Shown in pieces: positions 13,601 through 26,900 of a stretch of DNA of 64,000 nt; positions within the stretch are counted from its first letter, which is position 1, and the number at the start of each line of letters is the position of its first letter. The DNA is from Undaria pinnatifida (lineage: Eukaryota > Sar > Phaeophyceae > Laminariales > Alariaceae). The notes beneath the pieces are model-generated. The model made no database searches, was not told the DNA's origin, and worked only from the letters and a program-made list of their open reading frames with translations. The stretch lies in assembly GCA_012845835.1 (NCBI GenBank), contig JABAKD010000004.1, positions 248,001 to 312,000 of the forward strand. The letters are read 5' to 3'. Position numbers and translations under genes: made by a program.

Positions 13601-16600
13601 CATTACTTTTTTTTTTTTTTTTTATCCTCCTGGGGATCCGGGTAAAAAAAGCTTAAGCTCCATACACTTTCGTTTGTGTACCAGTTTTCGTCCATCTGCA
13701 GAACGCAGACTTTGTGTCAACTCCCCCCCTCCGGTTTAGAAACATTACTGACCCGACTATTAATCGAGTCGGCCGGCTCGTGGCCCGTGATAAGACACGT
13801 TCTACGATAAAAGAGGCGACACTTTTTGACCATTGTGTTTTGTGAATCACCCAAAATGGTCGTGCTCCTTAACCCAAAATGGTCGGAATCAACGCCTTTT
13901 ATGCCAAAAATTATTTTTTCGCAGCTTTCGTTTTTAACACCTACTGAGTATTACACCATGGGATTTGTCCATCGGGTTGCACCGTTTCGTTTTTCTCAAA
14001 ATGAGTTTCTAGGTGGGGAATGAACATACTCAAATTTGGAGCCTCAGAAAACAAAATGAAAGGATGCACACATACCGCCGTACGTCGTAGCATGAGTCGC
14101 AAGCCCTGACAGATTGTTACCCCTACCGTGTCACCCGCCGGTACCGCCCCGCCCTAATTGGGGGTGAACTGATTTCATGCATAAATCGTAGTCTTATTTA
14201 TGACCATAATGCCCATAGGCCCTCGCCTTGCATAACTTTTGGCGCTTCATATTTTTTATCGTCTCAGAGTAACTCTCGTGCAAGCGACAAATACCTACGT
14301 TCCTCTCGGTTTCGCGATATTCTCCATTTTCAGCGTCTCAGTCACTCTCGTGAGAGCGACAAATACCTATGCGCCTTTCGTTTTGGCTACATGCACCATT
14401 TTCAGCGTCTCAGAGTCACTCTCGTGCGAGTGACAACACCTATGTGCCCGTCGGTTTCGCGACATTCACTACCATGGAATTGCTTGTTATGGTTTGCCAA
14501 CGAACAATTTTCCATTCTGTTTTCATGTGAGGTACCCAGCCACGCACGCGAGGGTCCTACGCTAGGCAGAGAAAATCGGGTCATCATTGTATTGCTATGT
14601 TGGAAGCGCGGCCAAATGGTCCTGGATATCGTATCGAAAAATTCGATGTATACTTCGGAAAATATCGTATCGAAAAGTCGATGTATATACCGCGATGAAA
14701 AATGTTCGATATATCGTGTCAGAAAGACTTACGAACAATGATAGCACCGCCTTAGTCCTAACCTCACCTGGCATCCTCCACGTCGGCCTCGCTCTCCCCT
14801 CTCCCCGCGCTTTCGTCCGCCTCCATCGCCTGCTGAACGCTACGGTGGCGCCTCCACAGCGCTCGGCGAAAGGCACGGGCGGCCAGCACTCTCGACCACA
14901 ACGGATGCATAGCTTCGAACCACGCTTCCAAAGGGTCGTCTGCGATCTCGATCGCCAGACCACGGGCGCGCACCCACACGTGCGTTCCCCACGCTCTATG
15001 TACCGTCGGCGGAAGAGTGTGCGTTGGGAATGGAAGAGGAGAGGACATACGTTGGTAAAGGGAGGGAGAGGATACGTCAGGAATGGGGGTGGAGGGAGGG
15101 GGGGACACGTTCCCCACGTATTACCGTCGGTAACGGTGTGGGGGTGAAACACGTAATTTATTTCTGTTTTTGAGGGAGGTAATTCCCGACGCTCCGGCAA
15201 TCCCCTCCCAGACAAAAATGACAACGCGCAAACCGATTCGAAGTAATGCGCCCGGGGGTATCTGATGATCGCCATCATGATAGCGATTAGGTTGCTCGCG
15301 TTCATCGTGATGCCCTTTTGACACTGTGCTTCCAATACCCCCGGACGTGTTCACCGTAGATGGCTTTTTCATTGTTTGCAGAAACGGCTGTAGTGCTGTG
15401 GGAGTGCAGTAATTAATCAATTTTCACACTCGAGGGAAGCGATATGGAAGGGGAGAAGGGAGGATGGGGGGAGGGGGGGGGTCGACGAGCTCGCGCAAGG
15501 CAGAAAAAGAAAAAAGTTCGCAAGGTAGTCTGGCCCATATCCTGCTTAACAAGAGCACCATTGGGCGGTACCCTTCCTCCCTCCCGTCGCTACCCCTTCG
15601 TCACCCTTGTTTGGTCCATCCCATCTACCCTCTTCGAATTTTTTCTCCAGCCCCCTCCACTTTCTTAAGTCAGACCCAGGGTCACACAGCAAGCACTCCT
15701 CCCCCCCCCACAACTACGGTGCATGCCTTCATCTGTATCCCGAGAAGTGTTCACCCTTTTATTTCCTCACCTATCCTGGGGTCTCGCCGAACGCGATACA
15801 AACGCCTCCGCAGGCACCGGGGGTTTCCAAAAGAGCCGGTGAAAGTCGTCGCAGGCTCCTCCTTTCATGGGGTGCCACCTGGAGCAGCCGCCCCCGCCAG
15901 GAGATGGTAAAGATAGTCAAGCATTGCATTTATGTTACGAGAATCTTGGCTAGCTTGAGAGGACAAACGGCGTATATCCTTGTTTTGTTTACTAGAGAGA
16001 GACGCACAACGCTGTCTGCACAACCACTTTAAAAAAACACGACACATAGAACCTACACAAATAGTGCAGTGCAAGGGGCTGCGGCGCTGGTCATGCTGTT
16101 ACTCTACATTTTTTTTCAATTTGTTTTGAATAACTTGCCTTTCCGCAGCAGCTATACCATTTCCAGTAAAATAGTCGCCTATGAAACATGCCTCGCGAAA
16201 AGCGTCACACCACCTGCACCACATCTGCTCCCACGGAGGACCCGGTCTTTGTGTATAAAGCTGACATTCAGTCCAATGCTTATTAATTTTTACTAACATA
16301 CCTGGTACTTAGTATCACTAAACGGAACGCCTTGTTGTGTTAGCAACCCGCAAGGATGGGCCTGAATTTTGGCCCTCCTGCAATTCCTAACTCTTACAAA
16401 TACATTGCGGCGCTCGTGCTGTAAGGAACGCTGGGCTCCGTTGGAGGCGTGAATCGGTCGGTATGCCAGTGGTTGCCATTGTCGCCGAAGTTCAATATCA
16501 CACAACATCGGTAGCGCGAGAACTCGTAAGTTTTCAGGGTGACCACTACATGGAAGAATGTTATTTACAGAGTTAGTCTCTGAGGCGTTTTTCGGGTTGA

Positions 16601-19600
16601 ACCATGCGTCCGAGTGATCTGGCAGCAGTTCAAAAAAGGTTACCGTGAATGTAAGCTTTCTTTACATACCATAGCCCCCGAAGGACATATCACGTTATCC
16701 ACAACGCGTTATCCATGCCGCTGAAATACATATTCCAGAAATAGTACAGTGTCGGCTGAAAAAACAAAGTACAGTTTATTCGTACCTGAACATTCTCCTT
16801 AATCAACGAAGAAAAAGAACCCAAAAAAAGACAAGAAAAAAAAAGGCCGGAGTAGCCCCCAAAAGGGCAACTCCAACCGGAAACCCCGTAGAAGCTAAAT
16901 TAAGTTCTAATGTGGCGGCGCCATGTCAAGAAGGATACTATTAATAGCGTTAGCGTCGGTACCGTCTAACGATTTTGCAGAAGCGCGGAAAGCCCTCTAT
17001 GAGAAGGTTAGCGTCGGAATGAGGGCTGGGTTCACGGTCAGGAGAAAAATCACGGCCAAAACGTGCCACCCCCGACCGTAGCAAATGCTCCCACCTTCCG
17101 GGTGTCTGCGCGAAAGCTACCGCCAGTGCTTTGGTCTGCAACGCCAAATTATCCAGGCGCTGCCCCAGCGCCCTGCCGTGACCTGCCCTCAACACCGCCC
17201 CCTCCACCTCTACGAGAAACCCCTCTGGTGCGGTGACGAGGGGCATCAGCCACGGCTCCAAGGGGCGCGCCTCCGCAGCAGGTGGAACAAGGCGACCACC
17301 GTCCCCGCCACCCTCGCGTCTCTCTCGTCCTCCCGCACACTCCGCCTCCACCCCGTGCTCCACCCCCACCCCCGCAGCAGCAGCGACAGTGGCAGCAGCA
17401 ATAGCAGCAGGTCGTGAACCAGCAGAAGGTCGCGGACCAGCAGCCGCCGCAACAGTCATCGCGCGCGCCTTCAGCTCGTGGAAGCAGGCCCCGACAATGC
17501 GCCGCTCTGAGGGTTCCGTCGGAGGTCGCAAGGACAGCGCCTCGCCTCCCTCTCGACAAGGGTAATGGGCGGTCGCAGCGGCAGACGCCCGTCGCACGGA
17601 ATCTCGCTGCGAGGAGGAAGGGGGATCTACCGGAGCGGCGGGACATGCTTCTCCCAAGGTCTGAGTGAGATTGACGCTTCCGACCGACGCCAAACGATCT
17701 CCGTCGAGGTCTATCACGGTGCCCAAGAACCTGACAGTAATGGTGTACGAGCACAGGTATATTGGCACGGGGAGAGGGGGGGGGGAGGGGGTTTACGGTT
17801 GGTGTTTTAACGTAACATTTCGCCGTCGCTTTAATTCGTCCATCGTTTCGGGTTAATGAGGCTTCTCTGCTACGATCAGCCGGAGACTCTCACCCAGGGC
17901 TACCACCCTCGCATTGATTGTTCGCCGGTATACTTGCGGCAAGAAGCTCGTCGGGGGGTTGGTAGTCGTGAGGAGAAGCGAAAGCGTGGAGCGGCTTTCG
18001 CATGCCGAACTTTAACCCCACATTTACCAATTTTCGGAAAAACAAAAAACTCACTTAAGGTCACCACGTACGATGGGCAGCACGGCCAACGAACCAAAAG
18101 CACCGTTCTCGCTACATGCAACACGCTACGTACCAACACCGCTAAGCCAGAACGACTCTCCGACGAGATCGAGTGCCTCCCCCATCCCCCCCCTCACCGC
18201 CAAACCCAACTCCCACAGGGAAACCTCCACGTCGGGTAGAAACGCCACCTCGCGGGAAAAGGATGGGCCCAACCCCGCGCCCGAAACCAGCAGCGGCGCA
18301 GCGCGGTTTCCTGGACAGCAACCACCTCACCTGAAATTCTCCCCGACGGACTCGCTCGAGAAAGCACTGACGCGCAGCTTCATCCGAATGCCATCGTCTC
18401 CGTCACCATCCTGGAGTAACGTTCTCGGAATTTTCTCCGTGGTGCCATCGCCGCCGCCACCGCCGCCGCTAGCAGAAGCAGCAGTAGAGCCAGTCGAAGC
18501 ATCAGCAGCAGAAGCTCCGGCAAAGTGGTCGGCGATATCATCCAGGCGGACTTGAGAAGGCCAACGTCCCCGGATGGCAACATCACGTACGTACAGTCTG
18601 CAAATATTGAGAGGGCAGCGGGCGGAGGGAGGACAGCGGGGTGGGATAGAGCGGGGGGGGGGTGGGGGAAGGCGCAGAGGGGAGGGTTACATGCATTCGC
18701 GATGATGCTTACAGCAGTAGTCCAACAAATAACATGTCCCACTCTTCGGTGGTTCGGTGGACCATCCTTCGGTGGTTCGGTGGATGGCGCGTTGCTTGTA
18801 TTGGCGTGTGGCGTGGCGCGGTGTGGCGGAATCGCTTCGGGAGAAAACCGAAAAGTAACATTTCCACCATGAAGACAATTATTTGTACGACGTCTTAGGA
18901 CTCACAAAAAGCGGTGGGTAAGGGTACCGAGTGCGCTGTGGAAGCACCTAGCATTGCAACGAAGTCGGCGAATGTGTGTGCGTGTGCGTGTGGTGTCTAT
19001 CCTTACGATGAACCATTCGTTCTACCCATCAAAGACGCCCATTACACCCAAGGTATTTGTGTGCTGACTACGTTCCCCACCATAGACCAAGAGAAAACCT
19101 CCGTGGTTTACAAAACCACAAAACCGAGAAAAGCATGTCGAATCTGAACGGAAGGACTCTATTGCAGAGCCGTGGTCCCTCATTAGTGCGATGCCTTATT
19201 ACCAGGTCATAATACCCGACCTAAAGAGGGACCTCGCACTCTCCGGGGATGGTGCAGTACTCTGTTCGACGAGGTCGTGACAAGCGATTTTCACGGAACA
19301 AAACTGGTGCCCCGCGCTAAAGAGTTCCACCAACGCGAGACCACGACCGTAGTAGCAACACCACGGCGCACCTTGGTTCCGCCAGCCCCTCTTCCAGGGG
19401 GCCAACGATGGTTCCTGGAAAAGTGTTCTATCTGTCTAGGAGCCGAGCTGAGAGTTGATGCTGACGTATCCAACGAACCAGAAAAAAGAAAGCATGCGCT
19501 TCAACCCAAAACCAACCCGCACATGCCAACTCACACACCGCTCACCTGTGCAGGGTGTCCCCAGCAGGCCCGGCGGGACCCCCTCCCCGCCACGCTCGCA

Positions 19601-20870
19601 TCCAATACTCCAACGCGGCCGAGTCTTCCCACGGCGGCGACCTGGTCCCTCGGATGGGGTAGCTGTCAATGGCAGAGCCAGAGCCCGTTGGACGCGACGA
19701 TTCCGGGACGAGTGTTGCGGAGGGTGGAGGCCAGTACGGGGAGGACCGTGAGGAGGCCACCCACGCTCGGCGCAGATGGAGCATCACCTTCCAGATGCTC
19801 AGCGTTACCTCGCGGACCGGCTGCGAGGGTACAATACCGTGCGTGGGGGAGGGGTGAGGGGTACTCATTTTCGGCTTGCCTTAATAATCATTTGACCATT
19901 CGCCACGCATGTTTTTCGAGGTGGGGCAAGTTGGGGGGGGAGGAGAGGGGCGGTCGAGAGGGGCGGTCGAGAGTGGCGTATGGATATGCTAGTATGTCCG
20001 AACGACATGGCGGTGTGGAGAGGTCGAGCACGCCACGTTGAAACCGATACAAGGCTGACATCGACACCACACAAACACCATCATTCTGCCATCACCACGA
20101 TGCTGACACCAGCACCACGCTGAGACCGACCCCCCATCTAAGCACCTTCATTATTTGGAGGTGCGTGGCCGGGGTCCAATCGCCGTCCACTCCCTCCGCA
20201 AGAATATCGACCACCCGAAATGGGCCTGCCGCACGGCCATCCCTGCCGCCCGTCGTTGCGCGTGGCGCACCCGACATTTGTAACACCGCGAACCGCGAGA
20301 CGCGTAATATCCTGCGCGAGAGGCAAAGTAGTGTTGGGCGCGCATGTAGGAGGATGGCGGGGGGGTTAAGCTCGCCGCACACATGGAATCCGCGACCCAG
20401 TAAAAGAGTGTTCGCGGAAAACGTTATTCGAAAAAAATGTTTTTGTTAATTCTCCCGAAGGTAGGATTCGCGGCAGTTTTCTCCAAAAACACGGCAAAAA
20501 AGTACTTTACCGAAGGTAGGGCTTGATCAAATAGATGCGGTACTTTCTGTGTCTCTGTTTAATGTGCTTACAACGCACCGAGCATTTGCCAGAGGCGGCT
20601 CTAATCACCGAGCATCTTCCTTGCCTAGCACGCACCAGGTCCTGCTGCCTGCTGCTTGCTGTATCGATAAAGCACAACAACCACTGAGAGCATACAGACT
20701 CGAAAGGTATAGCTAGAATATGACGCGGACGAGCGGCGTTGCAGTGTGCCAATCGGCGGCGAGAGTGCGCCGCTCCGAAAAGGCTACTCGTACTCGTACT
20801 CTTACCGCTACGCTAGTAGGCCATGACAACAAGGCAGATGGTGTATCATTTCAAATCCACTATCCCGCGA

Positions 20871-20908
<38 letters not shown>

Positions 20909-23900
20909 GCGCCGGCGGGGTGTGAGGCCGACGCGGCCTAAGTGTTCAGCGCCGGGCATGCTCGGGGCGGAGCGTGCCGCGTACCCTGAACGCGGCAGCA
21001 AGCATCAGCAGCACAGTAGCAGCACAAGACGCGAAGAATGTCCGGTGCTAAAATTGAAAAAAAAATGGAAGACGTTGCTGCTGCCGGTGCTGGTGCTGGC
21101 GCTGTTTGTTTTCGTTGCTGATTATGTGGCTGCAGCTAGCTGTGCTGCTGCTTGCTGTGCCGGGATAGCAGTGGCTACTGCGGTTATCTCTGCCGCCGCC
21201 GTTGCTCGCCTACCGTCGCTACTTGTACGCAGTTTTTTCGTTTTTGTAGATATGTCGTCCCTTTGTTATTATTCCTTGTTCCCGCACATCCCCACTCACC
21301 CCCTCAAGTTTGGAGGCGTCTCCGGTAGGATTTTGTCTACTTCCAACACAAACAAAACAGAATCATGATGGGAAGGTATCATAGTTCACTTCTTTTGGCG
21401 AAAGGAAAGTATATGGGAAGAACGTTTTTCGCAAACACGCTAATACTACACCAGGTACATATTTCGCAGGCTCCGGTGCGGGCATCAAAAACAACGTCGG
21501 GCTATACTTCACACTAAAATATTTGGCCACGCGAGAAAACACCGGAGGGCATCAAAAACAGAGTCGACTCCACATTAAAATATTGGACCACGCGCGGAAA
21601 CACCCACGCGCGGAAACACCGGCGAGCGCGTCGTCGTGGCTATAAAGCGAGTGCTGCCCCCGCCACGTGGCTATGCAGCGCAAGCAGCACCAGTCCCCTC
21701 TACCACCGCGACACGACATCTAAATCTTCACCCCGTTGAAACGACGTGCGGGGCAACAATAACCAAATACCAAGCACATGGAGCTGCCAAAACAAGAGCT
21801 ACTTATGTAAGAATATATGTATACATATGCCAAATATGCCAGGTGTGAATTCAACAAATTGAGTGGTCGACACTCAGCTTTGCAAGCTCAGTAATTCGTC
21901 GGTCGCGCGTTTCTATGTTTCTCACATGGTAACAACGACCCGAGCTGCTTACTTTTGGCGGCTTTCCCGGCGGTACTTGGTGCGGCCCAGTGACGCGGAC
22001 GAGCGGAGAGACGAGGAACTCCGCCTAACCCCCCGCGCCATCCCCCCTTGAGAACAGCCACCGTCGCCCTCGTCCTTGCCGTCGCCCTCTTCGGCTCCGT
22101 CGGCAGGCGACCCGCTCTGGCCCCCAGAGGACTCGACGTTCTCTGGACGCGTCGTCAAACTCGGTATGAATCGAGGGTGCGATCCACGTCGACCGCTGGA
22201 GCTGTACCCGACGCCGCCGCTGCCGCTGCTGCCACCGCTGTCGCCAAGCTTACCGTTGCGGTCGCGTGCATCTCCCGTGGACGACACGGATACTCCAGAA
22301 ATTGCGCAGCTTAAACACGGTAGGACGCCGCCACCGCCATCGCCGCTACTATCGCTGCTGCCACTGCTGTTGCTGCTGTCCGCGCCAGAGCCGCCCCCCG
22401 CAGGGACCACGCTAAGGCAAAACTCGCGGGCCTCCACAAAATGGCACGACCAACGCCCGCCGACGGCGGAATTCGAAGGCCGGCCTCGCGCAGCACCTCT
22501 TGCAGACCCGGGGACGTCGCGCCTCGATCTTCCTTTTCCGCTGCCACCGGTAACGCCGCCGATGCCCGCCCGCACGGAGCTCCGGAAGCGCCGCAGCCAC
22601 CGGACCACGTCCCCGTACTCCATGTCCCCACAGCACGCGCTAGCCTGGAAAGGGAACTCAACCCGCACGTCCTTCGCCGATAAGGCGAAGACTCCCGGGA
22701 TCTCCACGCGCCCCCCTGCGGAGGAGGGCGCCGCGAGTCCACCTCGGGCGGGTCCACCTCCGTTAACGCAACCGCCGCCGCCGCCACCAACACCCCCACC
22801 AACACCGATACCAACACCAACACCAACACCAACACCACTACTACCACTACCACCACCATCACCACCGCCAAAACCACCAGCGCCACGACCATCACATCCA
22901 CCCCCACCACCACTGACACCAACAGCACAAGGAGGCTGCGCCAACCTTCCGGGGCGCCAGAGTAAACCCATCGCCTCCGAGTGGCCATCGAAAACCCTAT
23001 TCGCCAGGCAAGCTGCGACGCGAGCCCGTTCTCCGACGGGGGGAATTCCCAACGCCTCCGCCGGGAAACCCCGCGAAGGTCCTCCCGCCGCCCTCACATC
23101 AGGCCCTGCTGGGGTGTCCGCCGCTTGAGGGCATGACCACGGTAGTGGCGGCGCGAGCGGCGACCAGTAGTTCAGCGGGTCGTAGCCAAGCCCGGATCTA
23201 GAGACGTGGGGTCCCAGGAGCCCTGCGTCCTTCAGGCACGATATTACCTGCGCGGTGGGAGGGTCGCGGGGTAGATAAAACAAGGCGAGGATGAGAGCGC
23301 AACTCGCTGGGAGAATTGAATTGGGTTTCACGTTTGTGCGCTGCTGTGCAAAGCCTTGATTCGGGTATGCTGCACGCCGGCCAAAGCAAAACTGTTTTTC
23401 GGGGGCGCAGTTCTGAGCGCGACAAGAGACCAAGACAGTCGCGCGGTACCAGGTTCCTGCACAGCACCAAGGAGACCCGCGCACAGACCTCACAAGTCGG
23501 TTCTTCGCCTAATAAAAGGACGTAAACTTTTTTAGCACTGTCAAACTTATCCAGCAAAAAAAACACGTAGTTGGTTCCCAAAATCATGGATGCAGTTCAA
23601 AAGGGGGTTAGCGTACCTAGTTGTGTTAGCCGAAGCCTTACCCGCCCGCCCGCCCGCCCCCCTTCCTCTCACTACCGGCATTGCTTCCAAAAGGTTGACT
23701 GCCCAAAACTAACGCCTTACCATAGCGCCGGATTTGCCGGCCAAGAAGAACAATGCTGGGCTCCACTCCGCCCACAAGCCCTCAACCGAAAGGCCATCGT
23801 CTTCCACCTCAGTCGCTTCTATCTCGGCCATCTCTCCAACCGTCGTGTCACTGCCGTAATCGCGGCGGTCTCCCCCCGGCGGTGATCGGCGAACCCCAGC

Positions 23901-26900
23901 CGTCTGATCTGCCGAAGGCACCCCATTGCTTGTCCCCGCTCCCTCCAGTCCCCCCGCGAATGAAGCCGGCAACGAGGCGGGTTCTCCCATCCGGAACGAC
24001 AGCTTGCGGACTGCGAGCCACCGCAGGCGGTGTGTCTCCCACCGTGTCGCACCCAACAGCGTCGGTGGCGGTGACGGCGGGGGTGGTCGAGGCCGGCCTG
24101 CGTCATTACCCGCCCCAGACGACAACCGCGAGGAGGGCACGCGTGCGGCGGTGACGGCGATCGGTGCTTCGTCAACCACTGCGGACGGTGCCGGTGCCGG
24201 TAAACACACAGGAGAAGAGCGCGCTTTTTCCCCGTCCCTTTCGCCACTTTCAGGTGGGCAGGGTGAGGAAGAGACACTAAGGGCAACGGCGGAGGTGGAG
24301 AGTGGGGGCGAAGTCCCAGCACCGCCGGTGGTTGTGTTGGCGCCAACCAATGTCGACGCCGTCGGGCTTGTGCTCAGAGGGACTTTAGAGGGGGGCGTGA
24401 GGGTTACGCTCACAGGAACCACTTCAGATGGAGGCGACAGCGGTGGTGGCGACTGTGAAGGTGCAGGCAAGGGCGGCACCACCCTTACACCGGGGTCTTC
24501 CATCTCGAGGTGACCCTCCAGCCACTTCGCCGTGACGGTCACCGTGGGCGCGGCTCCTCCTTGCCGAGGCCTCGCACCTAAACCGGCGCCGCTGCCGCGC
24601 GGAAGACCCATACTCGACGGTGAGCAGACGCGTATCGCGACACGAGGAACCGTCAGCCGGAGCAGGCTCGCCCCGCCTCCTTGCAAGTCAGCCTCGGAAC
24701 CCACGCGGTCAGACCCAGCCGCAACAGAAAACCCTCGTCTACCTCCTTCCCCAAAGTCGCCATCACCACCGCCGCCGACGCCGCCGACGCCAACGCTGCT
24801 GCTGTTGCTAGCACTGCTGGTGGTGTCACTCTTCCCCGAGCCACAAGCCTCCGCGCTCAGCCCCGCAGCTATGCCGCCACCGACGCTCGCGGCGCGCCCT
24901 CGTCGGAGATGTTGCGGATTATCACCCCCACCACCACCATCACCATCGCCGTCACCAACGACCACGATGCCGGCGAGATCCACGTCAAACACTATCACGT
25001 ACGAAAAACGACGGCGGTATCCGTCGATAGGGCGGCACCTTGGTAGACCCTCCGTCGGTAGGACAGATGGTGGCCGAGGGGATACCGGAGGCTGCGCCAC
25101 CGCCGGTGCTGCCGACGTCGCCCGGTGCGACCGCGGGGATGGTTGGGGGCGCGGCGAAGACGCCCTAGCCCAGCCGCCGGCGGGAACTCTTCTCTGGCTT
25201 AACGCCGACGGCAAACCGACACTGCCCCGCATCGCTTGCCTTGCCTTATCCTGTGGCATCTGGGCGGGTGCCGAGCTTTTGCGGGGAAGCCGTTCCGATT
25301 TGTCTGAAGGCGGTGACATCGCGGTCAGTTGGGCGAGCCATAGAAGCACGGTCAGTCCCTCCCGGGAAACGGTGAAGCGCCCGAACGCTAGACGGCCGGA
25401 TGCGGAGACCTTTGGTGCAGGTTTTGCATTTACCGCAGCGGAGGGCAGTGGAAGAGGGGGGGGAGGGAAGGTGTGAGAAAGCGGGGAACGGGGTCAGCTG
25501 TAACACTTAATCGAACCGAACCGAACCGAATCGAACCGAACCGAACCGAACCGAACCGAACCGAACCGAACCGAACCGAACCGAACCGAACCGAACCGAA
25601 CCAAACCGAACCGAACGGAACCGAGCCGAACCGAACCGAACCGAACCGAACCGAACCGAACCGAACCGAACCGAACCGAACCGAACCGAACCGAACCGAA
25701 CCGAACCGAACCGAACCGAACCAAACCGAACCGAACCAAACTAAACCAAACCGAAAATCGAGCCGAATATCGAATCTCTACCGGAGACAAGAGATATTTC
25801 GGCCCGGCGTGGCAGAAACCAAACGCCAACATATCCCACCTCCACTGCTCCTCCAACGTCCCCTGCTTCCGCCTCGGCGCTACAGGAAAGCTTTCCGAGG
25901 TGAATTGGCACGCACGTCCGCGTCGCAGCCACCTCGTCCCCCCCCTCCCCTCCCTTCATCGCGGGGGACCATCTCAATGTCTTAACACCCGCGGTCTTCG
26001 CGTCGGAGTTACTAACGCCGGAGGAAGACGGGTGAAGAGTGCCACTCTCAGCCGATGCCGGGGACGCGGAGCGCGGTTCGTGTTCACCATCGTCGTCGTC
26101 CATATCGAGGGAGTCCCTTCCGGCAACGAGAGCGACGCTTGACCACTTCACCTTCGCGCTCAACTGTGCGGGCAGAGGGTGGTGGAATTAGTGTCATTGC
26201 GGGTAGGGAGGGGGGGGTACCAATATCATGCATGACCGTAGTCTTGAGATCATAGACACTCGCATTCCTACACTGCCGGTGCGGAGAACGTTGGGTTCTC
26301 GCCGATAAAGCAGACATTGCTCGCACCACACGTGGAATTAGCTTCATCGAGGATAGGGATGGGCGACTGTGAAGCGCTGTGGTGGACGGTTGTGACGCTG
26401 ACAACTGGCAACGCTTTTTCCGTGCGAGGGGGTCTCCACCAGCGTGAGAACCGATAAAACGACAGAACAATCGACCAGCGGGAGGGAAAAAAAGGAGTCG
26501 CCCGCGGAATAATCGACGTACCGATGGAACGATTGGTGAAACGACGGAATGGTCGACGAACAGACGCGATTATCAACCAACAACAACAACAGCCATAGCC
26601 GTAGTCGAAGCGAGAACTCACCTTCTCGGTATCCATATCACCATCCGCCGGGGTCTTCTTGGCCTCGACACGAACGTCTTTAATCTCTACAACGGCACTC
26701 AGGACACCGTCTCGCCGCAAGCACCGCCGCCGCCGCTCTCCCAATCTCTCAACAAACTCGGCCTTACCCGTCCCGTCCGTCCGTCTTCCCGTCTCTTCTT
26801 CACCGCCACTGCCACCACCACCAACACCATTGTCGTTACCGCCACCGCCACCGCCAACATCGCCACCGTCACCTCCACCGCTGTTGCCATCGAAACCGCC

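Larger units (their letters stand above)
18598..21952. other. Lipid-transfer intron 8
   Basis: Contains the family-A copy 2, poly-G-led copy 3, the CAG array and a ~50-bp repeated ATATTTGGCCACGC/ATATTGGACCACGC motif near 21520-21600. Open frames at 19277-20041 look like shadows in GC-rich DNA. Confidence 0.5.

Noticed and set aside
14595-15335. 246-residue minus-strand frame with several Cys
   Set aside because: It overlaps lipid-transfer exon 11 in a different frame; only the other frame has a clean donor and the expected phase.
19277-20041. 254-residue plus-strand frame
   Set aside because: No recognisable motifs, overlaps two dispersed repeats, and lies within an intron of the opposite strand.
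22076-23128. 350-residue Pro-rich frame on the plus strand
   Set aside because: Antisense shadow of lipid-transfer exon 8; Pro runs mirror the Gly codons on the minus strand, where splice sites and phases are consistent.
24532-25476. 314-residue plus-strand frame
   Set aside because: Shadow of lipid-transfer exon 7 with no splice or family support.
25473-25985. Pro/Asn/Glu/Arg-repeat and Val/Arg/Phe/Gly-repeat proteins on the two strands
   Set aside because: Both are six-frame readings of the CCGAA array.
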